A DNA stretch of 64,000 bases from Streptomyces mangrovisoli (lineage in GTDB: Bacteria > Actinomycetota > Actinomycetes > Streptomycetales > Streptomycetaceae), in the NCBI RefSeq assembly GCF_000974985.2, contig NZ_LAVA02000001.1:101671-165670 (forward strand), read 5' to 3'. Positions 1-9,253 of this stretch are shown here, piece by piece. The notes beneath the pieces are model-generated. The model did not search any database. It saw only the letters and a program-made list of their open reading frames with translations, and was not told where the DNA came from. Position 1 is the stretch's first letter, and each line of letters begins with the position of its first letter. The translations under genes were made by a program, and so were the position numbers.

Positions 1-777
1 GGCGGCCATGTCGCGCAGCTGGATCGGCTCGTGCAGCCGCCCCAGCGCCCACGCGCGCGCCGCGGTGGTGCCGGCCTGCTGCGGATCGGGCACCGGGCGC
101 TCGATGTACTGCGCCTGGCCGCCGTCGCGGTGCGGCGGGACGACCGTGCGGCGGGCGATCTCGTTGGCGACGGCGCTGCCGTGGTCGCGGCGCACCATGT
201 GCAGGCACAGGTCGATCCCGGCGGCGACCCCGGCCGAGGTCAGCACGTCGCCGTCGTCGACGAACAGCACGTCCGGGTCGACGTCGACCTTCGGGAACAG
301 GCGCTGGAGATGGGCCGCCTCGGCCCAGTGGGTGGTGGCGCGGCGGCCGTCCAGCCGGCCGGCGGCGGCCAGCACGAAGACGCCGGTGCAGATGGAGGCG
401 AGCCGGGTGCCGGGCCGGATGTGCGCCAGCGCGGCGGCCAGTTCGGGGGTGAGCACGCCCTCCTCGAAGACCGGTCCCAGTTCGTACGACGCCGGGACGA
501 TCACCGTGTCCGCGCCGGCCAGGGCCTCGGGGCCGTGGGCCACCTGGACCGCGAAGTCGGCGTCGGTCTCGACCGGGCCGGGCGGCCGGACCGAGCAGGT
601 CACCACCTCGTACAGCTGCCGTCCGCGCGCGTCCCGGGGGCGGCCGAAGATCCGGTGCGGGATGCCGAGTTCGAAGGGGAGCAGGCCGTCGAGGGCGAGG
701 ACGACGACGCGGTGCGGACGGAAAGCCGGTCCGCCGTCCCTGACCTGATCCCGAACATGATCGTGTGCACGGCTCAT
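1..777 (-). CDS. GlxA-family transcriptional regulator (DJ-1/PfpI + AraC HTH), 3' end cut off by window
   Basis: The first 259 residues are visible and the frame is still open at base 1. Residues about 21-200 form a DJ-1/PfpI (class I glutamine amidotransferase-like) domain with the nucleophile-elbow motif ASICTGVFVLAAAGRLDGR; its cysteine is residue 130. The sequence then enters the linker that precedes the two AraC-type helix-turn-helix motifs in this family, but those motifs lie outside the window. Proteins of this type are cytoplasmic transcription factors whose PfpI-like domain acts as a sensor rather than a protease. The ATG at 777 is 47 bp from the divergent MFS carrier gene, so control of that carrier is plausible. 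The effector is unknown. Confidence 0.9.
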   Translation of the reverse strand, partial: MSRAHDHVRDQVRDGGPAFRPHRVVVLALDGLLPFELGIPHRIFGRPRDARGRQLYEVVTCSVRPPGPVETDADFAVQVAHGPEALAGADTVIVPASYELGPVFEEGVLTPELAAALAHIRPGTRLASICTGVFVLAAAGRLDGRRATTHWAEAAHLQRLFPKVDVDPDVLFVDDGDVLTSAGVAAGIDLCLHMVRRDHGSAVANEIARRTVVPPHRDGGQAQYIERPVPDPQQAGTTAARAWALGRLHEPIQLRDMAA

Positions 778-824
778 GGCCCGATCCTAGCGAACACTGG
801 CCTTCGGGCCACTCGATTCCGGTC

Positions 825-2156
825 ATGGCGCCCCTGACCATGGATGACGTGACCCAGACAACCGAGGCCGCCGCGGCGGAGGACACCCCGCCCGCCCGCC
901 GCCACCGCATCCACCGGGGCTGGTTCGTCGCCGCCGTCACCTTCGTGACGATCATCGGCGCGGCCGCCTTCCGCTCCCTGCCCGGTCTGCTGATCGACCC
1001 CCTGCACCAGGAGTTCGGCTGGTCGCGCGGCACGATCGGCGCCGCCGTCTCGGTCAACCTGGCGCTCTACGGCCTCACCGCGCCGTTCGCGGCGGCCCTG
1101 ATGGACCGCTTCGGCATCCGCCGCGTGGTCGCCGTGGCCCTGACCGTCATCGCGATCGGCTCCGTCCTGACCGTGTGGATGACCCAGGCCTGGCAGCTGA
1201 TGCTCTGCTGGGGCCTGCTGGTCGGCCTCGGCTCCGGCTCGATGGCGCTGGCGTTCGCCGCGACCGTGACCAACCGCTGGTTCACCGAGCGGCGCGGCCT
1301 GGTCAGCGGCATCCTCACCGCGGCCTCCGCCTCCGGCCAGCTGATCTTCCTGCCGCTGCTGTCGTGGCTGGTCACCCGGCACGGCTGGCGCCCGGCCGCG
1401 GTCACCGTCGCGCTCGCCGCGCTCGCGGTCGTCCCGTTCGTGTGGCTGCTGCTGCGCGACCATCCCGCCGACGTGGGCCTGAAGCCGTACGGCGCCCAGG
1501 AGTTCGTGCCGAAGCCGCCGCCCGTCCAGGGGGCCGCCCGGCGCGCGCTGCGGGTGCTGTCCGGGGCCGTGCGCGACGGCACCTTCTGGCTGCTGGCCGG
1601 CACCTTCGCGATCTGCGGCGCCTCCACCAACGGCCTGGTGCAGACCCACTTCGTGCCCGCCGAGCACGACCACGGGATGCCCGTCACGGCGGCGGCCTCG
1701 CTGCTCGCGGTCGTCGGCGTGTTCGACGTGATCGGCACGATCTGCTCGGGCTGGTTCACCGACCGCTTCGAGCCGCGCCGGCTGCTGGCCGTGTACTACG
1801 CGCTGCGCGGCCTGTCCCTGCTCTTCCTGCCGATGCTGCTGGCGCCGAGCGTGCACCCGCCGATGATCTTCTTCATCGTCTTCTACGGCCTCGACTGGGT
1901 CGCCACCGTGCCGCCCACCCTGGCCCTGTGCCGGGCCGCCTACGGCGAGGACAGCGCCATCGTCTTCGGCTGGGTGCTCGCCTCGCACCAGGTCGGCGCG
2001 GCCCTGGTCGCCTGGCTCGGCGGCGTGGCCCGCGACGCCTTCGGCTCCTACGACCTGGTCTGGTACGCCTCCGGGGCCCTGTGCGCGGCGGCGGCCCTGA
2101 TGGCCCTGGTGATCCGGCGCGGGGCTCCGGCACCGCGGCCCGCGCTCGCGGTCTGA
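825..2156 (+). CDS. MFS transporter, oxalate/formate antiporter-like (monocarboxylate porter type)
   Basis: A 443-residue polytopic protein with about 12 hydrophobic helices. The first segment (RGWFVAAVTFVTIIGAAAF), the GWSRGTIGAAVS motif after helix 1 and the loop motif MDRFGIRRVV are typical of the OFA/monocarboxylate branch of the major facilitator superfamily. It would import or exchange a small organic acid at the plasma membrane. The ATG at 825 was chosen because it leaves a short polar N-terminus; ATG 840 is a close alternative and the frame is also open up to 765. No strong ribosome binding site precedes either. It is divergent from the GlxA-type regulator, which may control it. The substrate is not inferable. 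Confidence 0.88.
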   Translation: MAPLTMDDVTQTTEAAAAEDTPPARRHRIHRGWFVAAVTFVTIIGAAAFRSLPGLLIDPLHQEFGWSRGTIGAAVSVNLALYGLTAPFAAALMDRFGIRRVVAVALTVIAIGSVLTVWMTQAWQLMLCWGLLVGLGSGSMALAFAATVTNRWFTERRGLVSGILTAASASGQLIFLPLLSWLVTRHGWRPAAVTVALAALAVVPFVWLLLRDHPADVGLKPYGAQEFVPKPPPVQGAARRALRVLSGAVRDGTFWLLAGTFAICGASTNGLVQTHFVPAEHDHGMPVTAAASLLAVVGVFDVIGTICSGWFTDRFEPRRLLAVYYALRGLSLLFLPMLLAPSVHPPMIFFIVFYGLDWVATVPPTLALCRAAYGEDSAIVFGWVLASHQVGAALVAWLGGVARDAFGSYDLVWYASGALCAAAALMALVIRRGAPAPRPALAV

Positions 2157-2232
2157 GCGGCGGGGGTCCGGGCGCGGGGGCGGTGCTCGCGAGACGGCCG
2201 GCCGGGTCCGGGTCCCCTGCCGGCGGTCCGGC

Positions 2233-2850
2233 TCAGCGCTCCAGCCGCGCGAACCGCCCCCGGTGGAAGATCAGCGGACCGCCCGGGGCGTCGTCGTCCG
2301 CCGTGCCGAGCGCGGCCACCCGGCCCACCACCACGAGATGGTCGCCGCCGGTGTGCACGGCGTGCACCGCGCAGTCGATCCAGGACACCGCGCCCACCAG
2401 GCGCGGCGCCCCGGACACCGGGGCCGCGTCGTACGCCACCCCCGCGAACTTGTCCGCGCCGCTGACCGCGAACGCCCGGCACAGCGCGCCCTGGTCCGCG
2501 CCGAGCACGTTGACGCAGAACACCCCCGCGCGGGCGATCCGCGGCCAGGTCGACGACGTGCGGCCCACCATGAAGGCGACCAGCGGCGGGTCGAGGGAGA
2601 GCGAGGAGAACGACTGGCAGGCGAAGCCCGCGGGCCCCGGCTCGCCCTCCGCGGCCGGTGCGGTGACCACGGCCACGCCCGACGCGAAGGTGCCGAGCAC
2701 CCGCCGGAACTCGCCCTGGTCCACCGGTGCCCGCTCGCCGTCGCGCACACAGCGCAACTCGGGGCGGGGCAGCGCCTCGACCGGGCCCGCGGGCCCGGCC
2801 GACCTGAGATAGCGGACGGCCGCGGCCGCCGCCCCTGCGTGTCCCATCAC
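2233..2850 (-). CDS. Flavin reductase family protein (FMN-binding split barrel)
   Basis: A 205-residue protein whose core matches the flavin reductase (HpaC/HsaB-like) split-barrel family: FRRVLGTFASGVAVVTA near residue 45, FSSLSLDPPLVAFMV near 82 and FCVNVLGADQ near 110. Such enzymes use NAD(P)H to reduce free FMN or FAD and pass it to a partner monooxygenase. No flavin monooxygenase of the HsaA type is adjacent, but luciferase-like and FMO-type oxygenases occur elsewhere in the window. The gene has its own copy of the CTGAC-N5-GTCAG operator ending 14 bp upstream of its ATG, so it belongs to the regulon described under findings. An alanine-rich N-terminus of about 35 residues is atypical but has no clear internal start. 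Confidence 0.87.
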   Translation of the reverse strand: MMGHAGAAAAAVRYLRSAGPAGPVEALPRPELRCVRDGERAPVDQGEFRRVLGTFASGVAVVTAPAAEGEPGPAGFACQSFSSLSLDPPLVAFMVGRTSSTWPRIARAGVFCVNVLGADQGALCRAFAVSGADKFAGVAYDAAPVSGAPRLVGAVSWIDCAVHAVHTGGDHLVVVGRVAALGTADDDAPGGPLIFHRGRFARLER

Positions 2851-2863
2851 ACCCTCATTGAAA

Positions 2864-2878
2864 CTGACGGACTGTCAG
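2864..2878. promoter_or_regulatory. Operator copy 1 (CTGAC-N5-GTCAG)
   Basis: The 15-mer CTGACGGACTGTCAG is an exact match to the shared palindrome. It lies 14-28 bp upstream of the flavin reductase start at 2850, a position where a bound dimer would block transcription start or elongation. Confidence 0.75.
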
Positions 2879-2944
2879 ATAGGAAGGGGTGCGGGCCCCT
2901 CGGCCGCGCCGCGACCGCGTACGGCCGCCGCGGCCGCGTACGGC

Positions 2945-3742
2945 TCAACGGCCCCGGAACTCGGGGCTTCTGCGCTCCACGAAGCTCGCCACGCCCTCCC
3001 GGGCGTCCGCCGTGGTCATGTTGATCTCCTGGGCGGCGGCCTCGGCGGCGAAGGCGGCGGCACGGTCGCCGTCCAGGGAGGCATTGACCAGCTGCTTGGT
3101 GAGCGCGAGGGCCCGGGTCGGACCGGTCGCGAGCCGCCCCGCCCACTCCAGGGCCGCCTTCTCCAACTCCCCTTCCGCAACGACCCGGTTGACCAGGCCG
3201 AGCCGCTCCGCGTCGGCGGCGGACAGCGCGTCCCCGAAGAACATCAGCTCCTTCGCCCGCCGCGGTCCGAGCAGCCGGGGCAGCAGATACGCGCCGCCGC
3301 CGTCCGGGACCAGCCCGCGCCGCACGAACACCTCGATGAACCGGGCCGATTCGGCGGCCAGCACCAGGTCGCAGGCGAGCGCGAGATGCGCGCCGAGTCC
3401 GGCCGCGGTGCCGTTGACCGCCGCGATCACCGGCTTCTCGCAGTCCAGTACGGCGGCCACCAGGCGCTGCGCGCCCAGCCGGAGCGTGCGCGCCACGTCC
3501 CCGGCGACCCGCTCCCCGGACGCGGGCGCCCCGCGCAGATCGGCGCCCGCGCAGAAGCCGCGCCCGGTCCCGGTCAGCACCACGGCCCGTGCCGCCGGGT
3601 CGGCCGAGGCGTCCCCGAGCAGCTCGATCACCCGCTCGCGCTGGGCCGGTGTGAGGGCGTTGAGGGCCTCGGGGCGGTCCAGGGTGATGCGTACGACCGG
3701 GCCGAGGACCTCGTGCCGTACGGAGGTGGCGTCGCCGGTCAC
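2945..3742 (-). CDS. Enoyl-CoA hydratase/isomerase family protein
   Basis: A 265-residue crotonase-fold protein. Oxyanion-hole motifs are visible as TGTGRGFCAGADLRG (about residue 65) and NGTAAGLGAHLALACD (about 110), followed by PDGGGAYLLPRLLG, the second active-site segment in hydratases. It would hydrate or isomerise an unsaturated acyl-CoA in the cytoplasm. The GTG start at 3742 overlaps the TGA stop of the upstream acyl-CoA ligase gene (GTGA), so the two are translationally coupled and presumably act in sequence. The reading frame continues upstream but there it only shadows the ligase gene. Expression is probably set by the paired operators at 6002-6040. Confidence 0.9.
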   Translation of the reverse strand: MTGDATSVRHEVLGPVVRITLDRPEALNALTPAQRERVIELLGDASADPAARAVVLTGTGRGFCAGADLRGAPASGERVAGDVARTLRLGAQRLVAAVLDCEKPVIAAVNGTAAGLGAHLALACDLVLAAESARFIEVFVRRGLVPDGGGAYLLPRLLGPRRAKELMFFGDALSAADAERLGLVNRVVAEGELEKAALEWAGRLATGPTRALALTKQLVNASLDGDRAAAFAAEAAAQEINMTTADAREGVASFVERRSPEFRGR

Positions 3743-5967
3743 CGGCACACCACCAGCGCGTCGAGGGCCACCGCGCCCTGCCCGCGGCCCAGCACCATCA
3801 GCGGGTTGACGTCCAGCTCGGCGATGTCGTCGCCCAGCTCCAGGGCCATGCGCTGGACGCGCAGCACCACCTCGACCAGCGCGTCGAGGTCGGCGGGCGG
3901 CCGGCCGCGGACCCCGTCGAGCAGGGCCCGGCCGCGCAGTTCGTCGATCATGGCGTGGGCCTGGTCCTCGCCGAACGGAGGCACCCGCACCGCCGCGTCC
4001 CGCAACACCTCCACCAGCACCCCGCCGAGCCCCACGGTCACCGTCGGCCCGAACAGCTCGTCGTGGCCCACCCCGACGACCATCTCGACGCCCTGCTCGA
4101 CCATCTGGCACACCAGTACGCCGTCCAGCCCGACGCCCTCGTAGCGGGCGATGTCGGTCAGCTCGCGGTAGGTGTCACGGACCTGGCTCGCGGACGTCAG
4201 GCCGATCTTCACCAGGCCCAGCTCGGTCTTGTGCGCGATCCGGGCGCCGGAGGCCTTCATCACCACCGGGTAGCCGATCTGCGCCGCCGCCCGCACGGCC
4301 GCCGCCGCGCTGGTGACCAGCTGCTCGCGCGGCACCCGGATGCCGTACGCCCGCAGCAGCTGCTTCGCCGCGTGCTCGCTCAGCTGCTGCCCCGGCCGGA
4401 GCAGCGCGCGTGCCTTGCGATACGACGGCGAGGGGGTGCGCGGGGCCTCGTCGAAGGGGGAGCGGTAGCCGTCGGTGAAGCGGTGGTGGGCGAGGTGGGC
4501 GCGGACGGCGGTGAGGCAGTTGCCGAGCGTGCGGAAGGTGGCGACGCGTGAGGAGCCGAGCAGCGTCTCGCGGTAGGCGGGCTCGGTGCCCACCGGCGAC
4601 CCCCAGACCACGCAGACCAGCTTGTCCGTGGTCTCCGCCGCGTCCACCAGGTCCCGCACCAGCCGGTCGCTGAGCGGCGGGAAGGGCCCGGTGACCGGAC
4701 AGACCAGCACGCCCACCGCGGGGTCGGCGAGGATCGCGTCGATGATCTTCCGGCCGCGCTCGTCGCCCACCGGATGCCCGCCGTTGTCGACCGGGTTGGC
4801 CACGTTCAGGTACGCGGGTATCCACTGGTGCAGCTCGGCCTGCTTGGCCGTGGACAGCTCCGGCAGCCGCAGCCCGGCGGCGGTCGCGAGGTCGGCGGCG
4901 TGCGCGCCGGTGCCGCCGGAGATCGAGTAGATCACCACGCCGTCGGCGCGCGGGGGCCGCGCGCGGGCCAGCAGCGCGGCGGTGTCCTGGAGCTCGTCCA
5001 GGCCGTCCACCCGGATCACCCCGAACTGCCGGAAGGCGGCGTCCACGACGTCGTCCGCGCCGGTCAGCTTGCCGGTGTGGGAGGCGGCTGTGCGCGATCC
5101 GGCCTCGGTGCGGCCCACCTTCACGACGACCACGGGCACCCCCCGGCGGGCGGCCCGGTCGGCGGCCAGCAGGAACGCGCGGCCGTCCTTGAGGCCCTCG
5201 ACGTAGGCGGCTATGGCGCCGACCTCGGGCCGCTCGGCGAACCAGGAGACGAAGTCGGCGCTCTCCAGGTCGGCCTCGTTGCCGGTCGGGGCCCAGTGCG
5301 AGACGCGGATGCCGAGCTCCTGGAGGGCGAAGACCGGCCGGCCCTGGTGCCCGGACTGGGTGATCAGCGCGATGGCCGGCCCGTCCAGGTCGGCGCGGAA
5401 CTCCTCGAAGGCGTTGAGGTTGGTGTTCGGGCCGAGCAGCCGTATCCCCGAGCGGGCGACGGCGGCGGCCAGCCGCTCCTGCGCGGCGGCCCCCCGCTCG
5501 CCGGTCTCCGCGAAGCCCGAGGCGAAGACGACGGCGAACCGCGCCTTGGCCTCGGCGAGTTCCTCGATCACCGGCAGCGGGTCGGCGACCAGCAGCACGG
5601 CGAGGTCGACCTGCTCGGGCAGGTCGGCGACGGACGGCACGCACGGGATGCCGAAGACGGCCGGGCGGGCCGGGTGCACCGGGTGCAGCCGGGCCCCGAC
5701 CCGCTCGGCCCAGGCCAGGAGCTGCCGGGTGACCCCGGTGTTGGGCCGCCCCTCGCCGTCGGAGGCGCCGATCACGGCGACCGACTCCGGCCGGAAGAAC
5801 CGCTCCAGATCGGGTACGTCCGTATGCAGCGGCCGGCCGCTGACGTCGAGGTCGCCCGCGTCGGCCGCCCGGCCGTGCACGGTGGGCCCGGGCCGCGGGT
5901 CGTCACAGGCGACTACCCGGGCCCGGCGGGCGTCGGTGGTGAGGGTGCCATGGGTTGATCCAAGCAT
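3739..5967 (-). CDS. NDP-forming acyl-CoA synthetase (acetate--CoA ligase family)
   Basis: A 742-residue protein with the full domain order of ADP-forming acyl-CoA synthetases: a CoA-binding Rossmann domain (RFFRPESVAVIGAS, about residue 60), a succinyl-CoA-ligase-like flavodoxin domain (YSISGGTGAHAADLA, about 350) and a C-terminal ATP-grasp domain (GYPVVMKASGARIAHKTELG, about 570). The last segment has the usual lysine and histidine-lysine pair. These enzymes make acyl-CoA from an acid, ATP and CoA, or run the reaction in reverse. The gene is first in an operon with the overlapping enoyl-CoA hydratase. Two operator copies lie 35-73 bp upstream. The start is ATG 5967 with AGGAG about 10 nt away. 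Confidence 0.9.
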   Translation of the reverse strand: MLGSTHGTLTTDARRARVVACDDPRPGPTVHGRAADAGDLDVSGRPLHTDVPDLERFFRPESVAVIGASDGEGRPNTGVTRQLLAWAERVGARLHPVHPARPAVFGIPCVPSVADLPEQVDLAVLLVADPLPVIEELAEAKARFAVVFASGFAETGERGAAAQERLAAAVARSGIRLLGPNTNLNAFEEFRADLDGPAIALITQSGHQGRPVFALQELGIRVSHWAPTGNEADLESADFVSWFAERPEVGAIAAYVEGLKDGRAFLLAADRAARRGVPVVVVKVGRTEAGSRTAASHTGKLTGADDVVDAAFRQFGVIRVDGLDELQDTAALLARARPPRADGVVIYSISGGTGAHAADLATAAGLRLPELSTAKQAELHQWIPAYLNVANPVDNGGHPVGDERGRKIIDAILADPAVGVLVCPVTGPFPPLSDRLVRDLVDAAETTDKLVCVVWGSPVGTEPAYRETLLGSSRVATFRTLGNCLTAVRAHLAHHRFTDGYRSPFDEAPRTPSPSYRKARALLRPGQQLSEHAAKQLLRAYGIRVPREQLVTSAAAAVRAAAQIGYPVVMKASGARIAHKTELGLVKIGLTSASQVRDTYRELTDIARYEGVGLDGVLVCQMVEQGVEMVVGVGHDELFGPTVTVGLGGVLVEVLRDAAVRVPPFGEDQAHAMIDELRGRALLDGVRGRPPADLDALVEVVLRVQRMALELGDDIAELDVNPLMVLGRGQGAVALDALVVCR

Positions 5968-6001
5968 CGGTCCGCCCGCTCCTGTGTGACAGCTCCGTTA
6001 A

Positions 6002-6016
6002 CTGACGCTCTGTCAG
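6002..6016. promoter_or_regulatory. Operator copy 2 (CTGAC-N5-GTCAG)
   Basis: CTGACGCTCTGTCAG is an exact copy of the palindrome, 35 bp upstream of the acyl-CoA ligase ATG. It is paired with a second copy whose centre is 24 bp away, a spacing that would allow cooperative binding of two dimers. Confidence 0.75.
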
Positions 6017-6025
6017 ATTACTGAA

Positions 6026-6040
6026 CTGACGCAGCGTCAG
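6026..6040. promoter_or_regulatory. Operator copy 3 (CTGAC-N5-GTCAG)
   Basis: CTGACGCAGCGTCAG is an exact copy and the outer member of the pair upstream of the acyl-CoA ligase/enoyl-CoA hydratase operon. Confidence 0.75.
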
Positions 6041-6121
6041 GAACTGTCGTGCGGGAAAAGCCGGAGGAGCGGGCGGATCCGGGGCGCGGTCCGTGCGCCG
6101 GGACCGCCCGCCACCACGGAC

Positions 6122-7657
6122 TCAGAGCGTCGCCAGCACCTCCTTCGCCACCCGCTCGCCGGAGCGGACCGCGCCGTCCATGAAGCCGTTCCAGTACGTC
6201 GAGGTCTCCGTGCCCGCCCAGTGGATCCCGTCCACCGGCGCGCGCAGGGCCGGCCCGTACGCCGTCAGCACGCCCGGTGGGGCGAACGCCACCGGACCGC
6301 CGCGCGAGAAGCCCTCGTCGTCCCAGCGCTGCACCACGAAGGAGGTGGGCGAAGCGGCCCTGCTCCCGAAGTAGTTGACGTAGTCCTTGAGCACGGCCGC
6401 CTTGATGTCGGCCACGCTCGCGGCGTCGTACGCCCGCATCTCGTCGGCCTCGATGAAGCCCATGAGCGCGCCGTAGGAGCCGTCCGGCGGGGAGTTGTCG
6501 AAGGTCGAGCGGACCGCCCCGGAGTCGCTCACCACCTGCCCGTTGAGGCCGTCGGCCCGCCAGAACGGGGTGTCGTAGACCGCGATCGCCTTGCCGATCG
6601 AGCCCATCGGCAGGCGCTGGGCGAGCTGGTCCCGGGCGGCCGGCAGCAGCGGGTCGAAGGCGATACGGGCCGCCAGCGGGGGCGGCAGGGCGACGACGAC
6701 CCTGCTCGCGTGCACGGTGACGCCGTCGGCGGCCACGGAATACGAGCCGCCGGAGCGGGTCACCGAGCGGACCGGCGCGTTCAGCACCACCCGGTCGCCG
6801 AGCGTCGCGGCCAGCTTGAGGGGCACCTGCTGGGAGCCGCCGACGAACCGGGACTCCTGCGCGCCGCCCGCCGTGTCGGTGAGGCGTTCCAGGGTGCCGG
6901 GGGTCGACTCGTTCCCGGCGGCGGCGATGTAGAACAGGACGTACAGCAGCGAGAGTTCGCGCGGCTGGGCGGAGAAGATCGAGGTGCAGGCCACGTCCAG
7001 CAGGAACTTGGCCGACGGCACGACCGCGTTGGCGTTCAGCCAGCTCTCGAAGGTCTGCTTGTCCCACTCGGCCGCCTTGGCCGCGGTCCAGGGCGCGTCC
7101 ACCGGCACCTGCGCGGCCATGCTGTCGAGTTCGGACTGCACGATCGCCGCGTTCGCGAGCCCCGCGGCGTCCACCGGCGGCACCGAGCCGAGCAGCCCGT
7201 CGGTGGCGTACGGCGTGCGGGTGCCGTCCTTGTAGAGCAGGTTCTTGCCGGTGTTGTACGTCGTGAAGGTGGCCACCCCGAGCGAGTCGGCGAGCGCCTT
7301 GACGCGGTCCTGGGTGGGGCCGACGAACTCGCCGCCGCCCTCGGTGAAACCGCCGTTCGCGAGGGCGAGGTTGACCACCCGGCCGCCGACCCGGTCGCGG
7401 GCCTCCAGGACGGCCACGGACCGGCCGCCGGCCACCAGGTCGCGGGCCGCGGTGAGACCGGCGAGCCCGCCGCCGACCACGGCCACGTCGACGGTGCGGT
7501 CCGCGGCGGCGAAGGCGGGCGGGGCGGCGGCCGTGCCGAGCGCCGCGGCCCCGGCCGTCGCGGCGGCACCGCCGAGCAGGGAGCGCCGGGTCAGCCGGGG
7601 TGCGGGTGCGGGTGCGGGCGCGGTCATGCGGGGGGAGTGCTGTCTTTCATGGGCCAC
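6122..7657 (-). CDS. Flavin monoamine oxidase family FAD-dependent oxidoreductase, Tat-exported
   Basis: A 511-residue protein. Residues 21-50 form a twin-arginine signal (LTRRSLLGGAAATAGAAALG), so the folded flavoprotein is probably exported. A dinucleotide-binding motif follows (VAVVGGGLAGLTAARDL, about residue 58), then ARDRVGGRV, and near the C-terminus AGTETSTYWNGFMDGA, the FAD-contact motif of monoamine oxidases. The family oxidises primary or secondary amines to aldehydes or imines with release of peroxide. The GTG at 7657 has GGAGGA five bases upstream; ATG 7627 is the alternative but has a poorer site. It lacks the shared operator, so it may be independent of the surrounding catabolic regulon. 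The natural amine is unknown. Confidence 0.9.
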   Translation of the reverse strand: MAHERQHSPRMTAPAPAPAPRLTRRSLLGGAAATAGAAALGTAAAPPAFAAADRTVDVAVVGGGLAGLTAARDLVAGGRSVAVLEARDRVGGRVVNLALANGGFTEGGGEFVGPTQDRVKALADSLGVATFTTYNTGKNLLYKDGTRTPYATDGLLGSVPPVDAAGLANAAIVQSELDSMAAQVPVDAPWTAAKAAEWDKQTFESWLNANAVVPSAKFLLDVACTSIFSAQPRELSLLYVLFYIAAAGNESTPGTLERLTDTAGGAQESRFVGGSQQVPLKLAATLGDRVVLNAPVRSVTRSGGSYSVAADGVTVHASRVVVALPPPLAARIAFDPLLPAARDQLAQRLPMGSIGKAIAVYDTPFWRADGLNGQVVSDSGAVRSTFDNSPPDGSYGALMGFIEADEMRAYDAASVADIKAAVLKDYVNYFGSRAASPTSFVVQRWDDEGFSRGGPVAFAPPGVLTAYGPALRAPVDGIHWAGTETSTYWNGFMDGAVRSGERVAKEVLATL

Positions 7658-7800
7658 GTGCGTCCTCCGTCAGGGCGAGAGGGATGTGGAGCAGGAAAGC
7701 TGAGCAGTGCTCACATTCTGGTCCCGCGCGGCGGCGCGGTACAGCTCTCCCGCCACATCCGTCCCGCCGTCAACGAAAGCCGCACGTAGGCGAGTTGAAT

Positions 7801-7859
7801 TTCCCGGGGCTTCCCGGGGCTTCCCGGGGCTTCCCGGGGCTTCCCGGGGCTTCCGGGGT
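7801..7859. repeat. 10-bp tandem repeat (TTCCCGGGGC, five copies plus a partial)
   Basis: Five consecutive perfect copies of TTCCCGGGGC are followed by a degenerate sixth, in the gap between the amine oxidase start and the FMO-type gene end. Each unit contains the palindrome CCCGGG. It is a simple GC-rich microrepeat, likely produced by slippage; no function is evident. Confidence 0.9.
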
Positions 7860-7912
7860 TCTCCGGCCCCCGGCCCCCGTTTCCCGTTTCCCGGGCCCGG
7901 GCGTCCGCCGGA

Positions 7913-9121
7913 TCAGACCGGCAGCCGGGACAGCTTCCCGTCCGCCTGCCGGGCGACGGCCTTCGCGATCTTCTCCGCGTCGATGGCCATCTCGCGGAAC
8001 ATGCCGCTGATGGGGTTGGAGAAGCCGGTGAAGTACAGGCCGGGCGTGTCCTGCGGGGTACGGGCGCCGTGCGCGAGAGGCCGGCCGCGCTCGTCCAGCA
8101 CCCCGAGGTGGCCGACGAGTTCCTCCAGACCCCGGCGGTAGCCGGTCGCGGCGACCACGGCGTCCGGCTCGGCGACGGTGCCGTCGGCGAGGACCACCTT
8201 GCCGTCCTCGAAGGACGAGACGGCCGCGACCACCTCGATCCGGCCCCGGCGCACCGCGTCGATCAGGCCGACGTCCTGCACCGGGATCGCCCCCTGCTTC
8301 ACCCGCGAGTACAGGCCGGTGTCGGGGCGGGGCAGACCGTGCGCGGAGAGGTCCGGCACGCTGATCCGGGCCATCGGCCGGGCCAGCCGGTCGACGAGCC
8401 CGACGGGCAGCCGCCGTACCGCCACGGCCGTGTACTGGGCGGCCCAGCCGGCCGTGGAGCGGCGCACGATGTGCGGGGCCGTGCGGACCGCGAGCCGGAC
8501 CCGGCCCGCGCCGCCCTCGACCAGGTCGACGGCTATCTCGGCGCCGGTGTTGCCGATGCCGACCACCAGCACGTCCCGGCCGGTGAAGGGCTCGGCGTTG
8601 CGGTAGGCGGAGGCGTGCCGGAAGTCGCCGGTCCAGTCCTTGAGGCCGGGCCAGTCGGGCACCTTCGGGGTGTGGTTGAAGCCGGTGGCGACGACCACCG
8701 CGCCGCCGGTCAGCTCCCGGCCGCCGGTGGCGTGCAGCAGCCAGCCGGTGCCGTCGGCCGTGCGCTCGACGCGGGAGACCTCGACGCCGGTCACGATCTC
8801 CAGGTCGTGGTGCTCGGCGTACTTCTCCAGATAGCGCACCACGTTGTCGCGGGAGACCCAGCGCCCGAACCGGCGCGGGATGGGCAGCCCCGGCAGGGCG
8901 GACAGCCGGCGGGTGGTGTGCAGGTGCAGCCGGTCGTAGTGGCCGCGCCAGGAGGCGCCCACGGCGTCCGACCGCTCCAGCACGACCGCGCGTATGCCCC
9001 GGGCCCGCAGCGCGTGCGCGGCGGCCAGTCCGCCGGGGCCGCCGCCTATGACGTAGACGGGTCGGTCGGCGGCCGGGGAGGCCGGTGCCGCGGAGGTCGG
9101 GGACGTGGAGGAGTCGGTCAT
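7913..9121 (-). CDS. FMO-type NAD(P)/FAD-dependent monooxygenase
   Basis: A 402-residue flavoprotein with an N-terminal FAD motif (YVIGGGPGGLAAAHALRARG, about residue 22) and a central NADPH motif (VLVVGIGNTGAEIAVDL, about 165). Between them lies ATGFNHTPKVPDWPGL with WTGDFRHASAYRN, resembling the FxGxxxH fingerprint of flavin-containing and Baeyer-Villiger monooxygenases. It would hydroxylate or oxygenate a small organic compound in the cytoplasm. ATG 9121 is preferred; a GTG six codons upstream (9139) is possible and neither has a strong ribosome binding site. It is followed on the same strand by the amine oxidase after a 255-bp repeat-containing gap. The substrate is unknown. Confidence 0.88.
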   Translation of the reverse strand: MTDSSTSPTSAAPASPAADRPVYVIGGGPGGLAAAHALRARGIRAVVLERSDAVGASWRGHYDRLHLHTTRRLSALPGLPIPRRFGRWVSRDNVVRYLEKYAEHHDLEIVTGVEVSRVERTADGTGWLLHATGGRELTGGAVVVATGFNHTPKVPDWPGLKDWTGDFRHASAYRNAEPFTGRDVLVVGIGNTGAEIAVDLVEGGAGRVRLAVRTAPHIVRRSTAGWAAQYTAVAVRRLPVGLVDRLARPMARISVPDLSAHGLPRPDTGLYSRVKQGAIPVQDVGLIDAVRRGRIEVVAAVSSFEDGKVVLADGTVAEPDAVVAATGYRRGLEELVGHLGVLDERGRPLAHGARTPQDTPGLYFTGFSNPISGMFREMAIDAEKIAKAVARQADGKLSRLPV

Positions 9122-9253
9122 GAACCGGAGCGTAATCACACACCGTGTTGATGGGTCTCGGTCAAGAGGGGAATTGGTTGCGGATTGATCACGCCTGGTG
9201 GACGGGCGGGTGCCGCTCGTGGCGTACCCGACCTGGTCGCATCCGGACGCGGC

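Noticed and set aside
31..837. Plus-strand open frame at the window start
   Set aside because: The minus strand encodes a convincing GlxA-type regulator with a PfpI nucleophile motif; the plus frame is its shadow.
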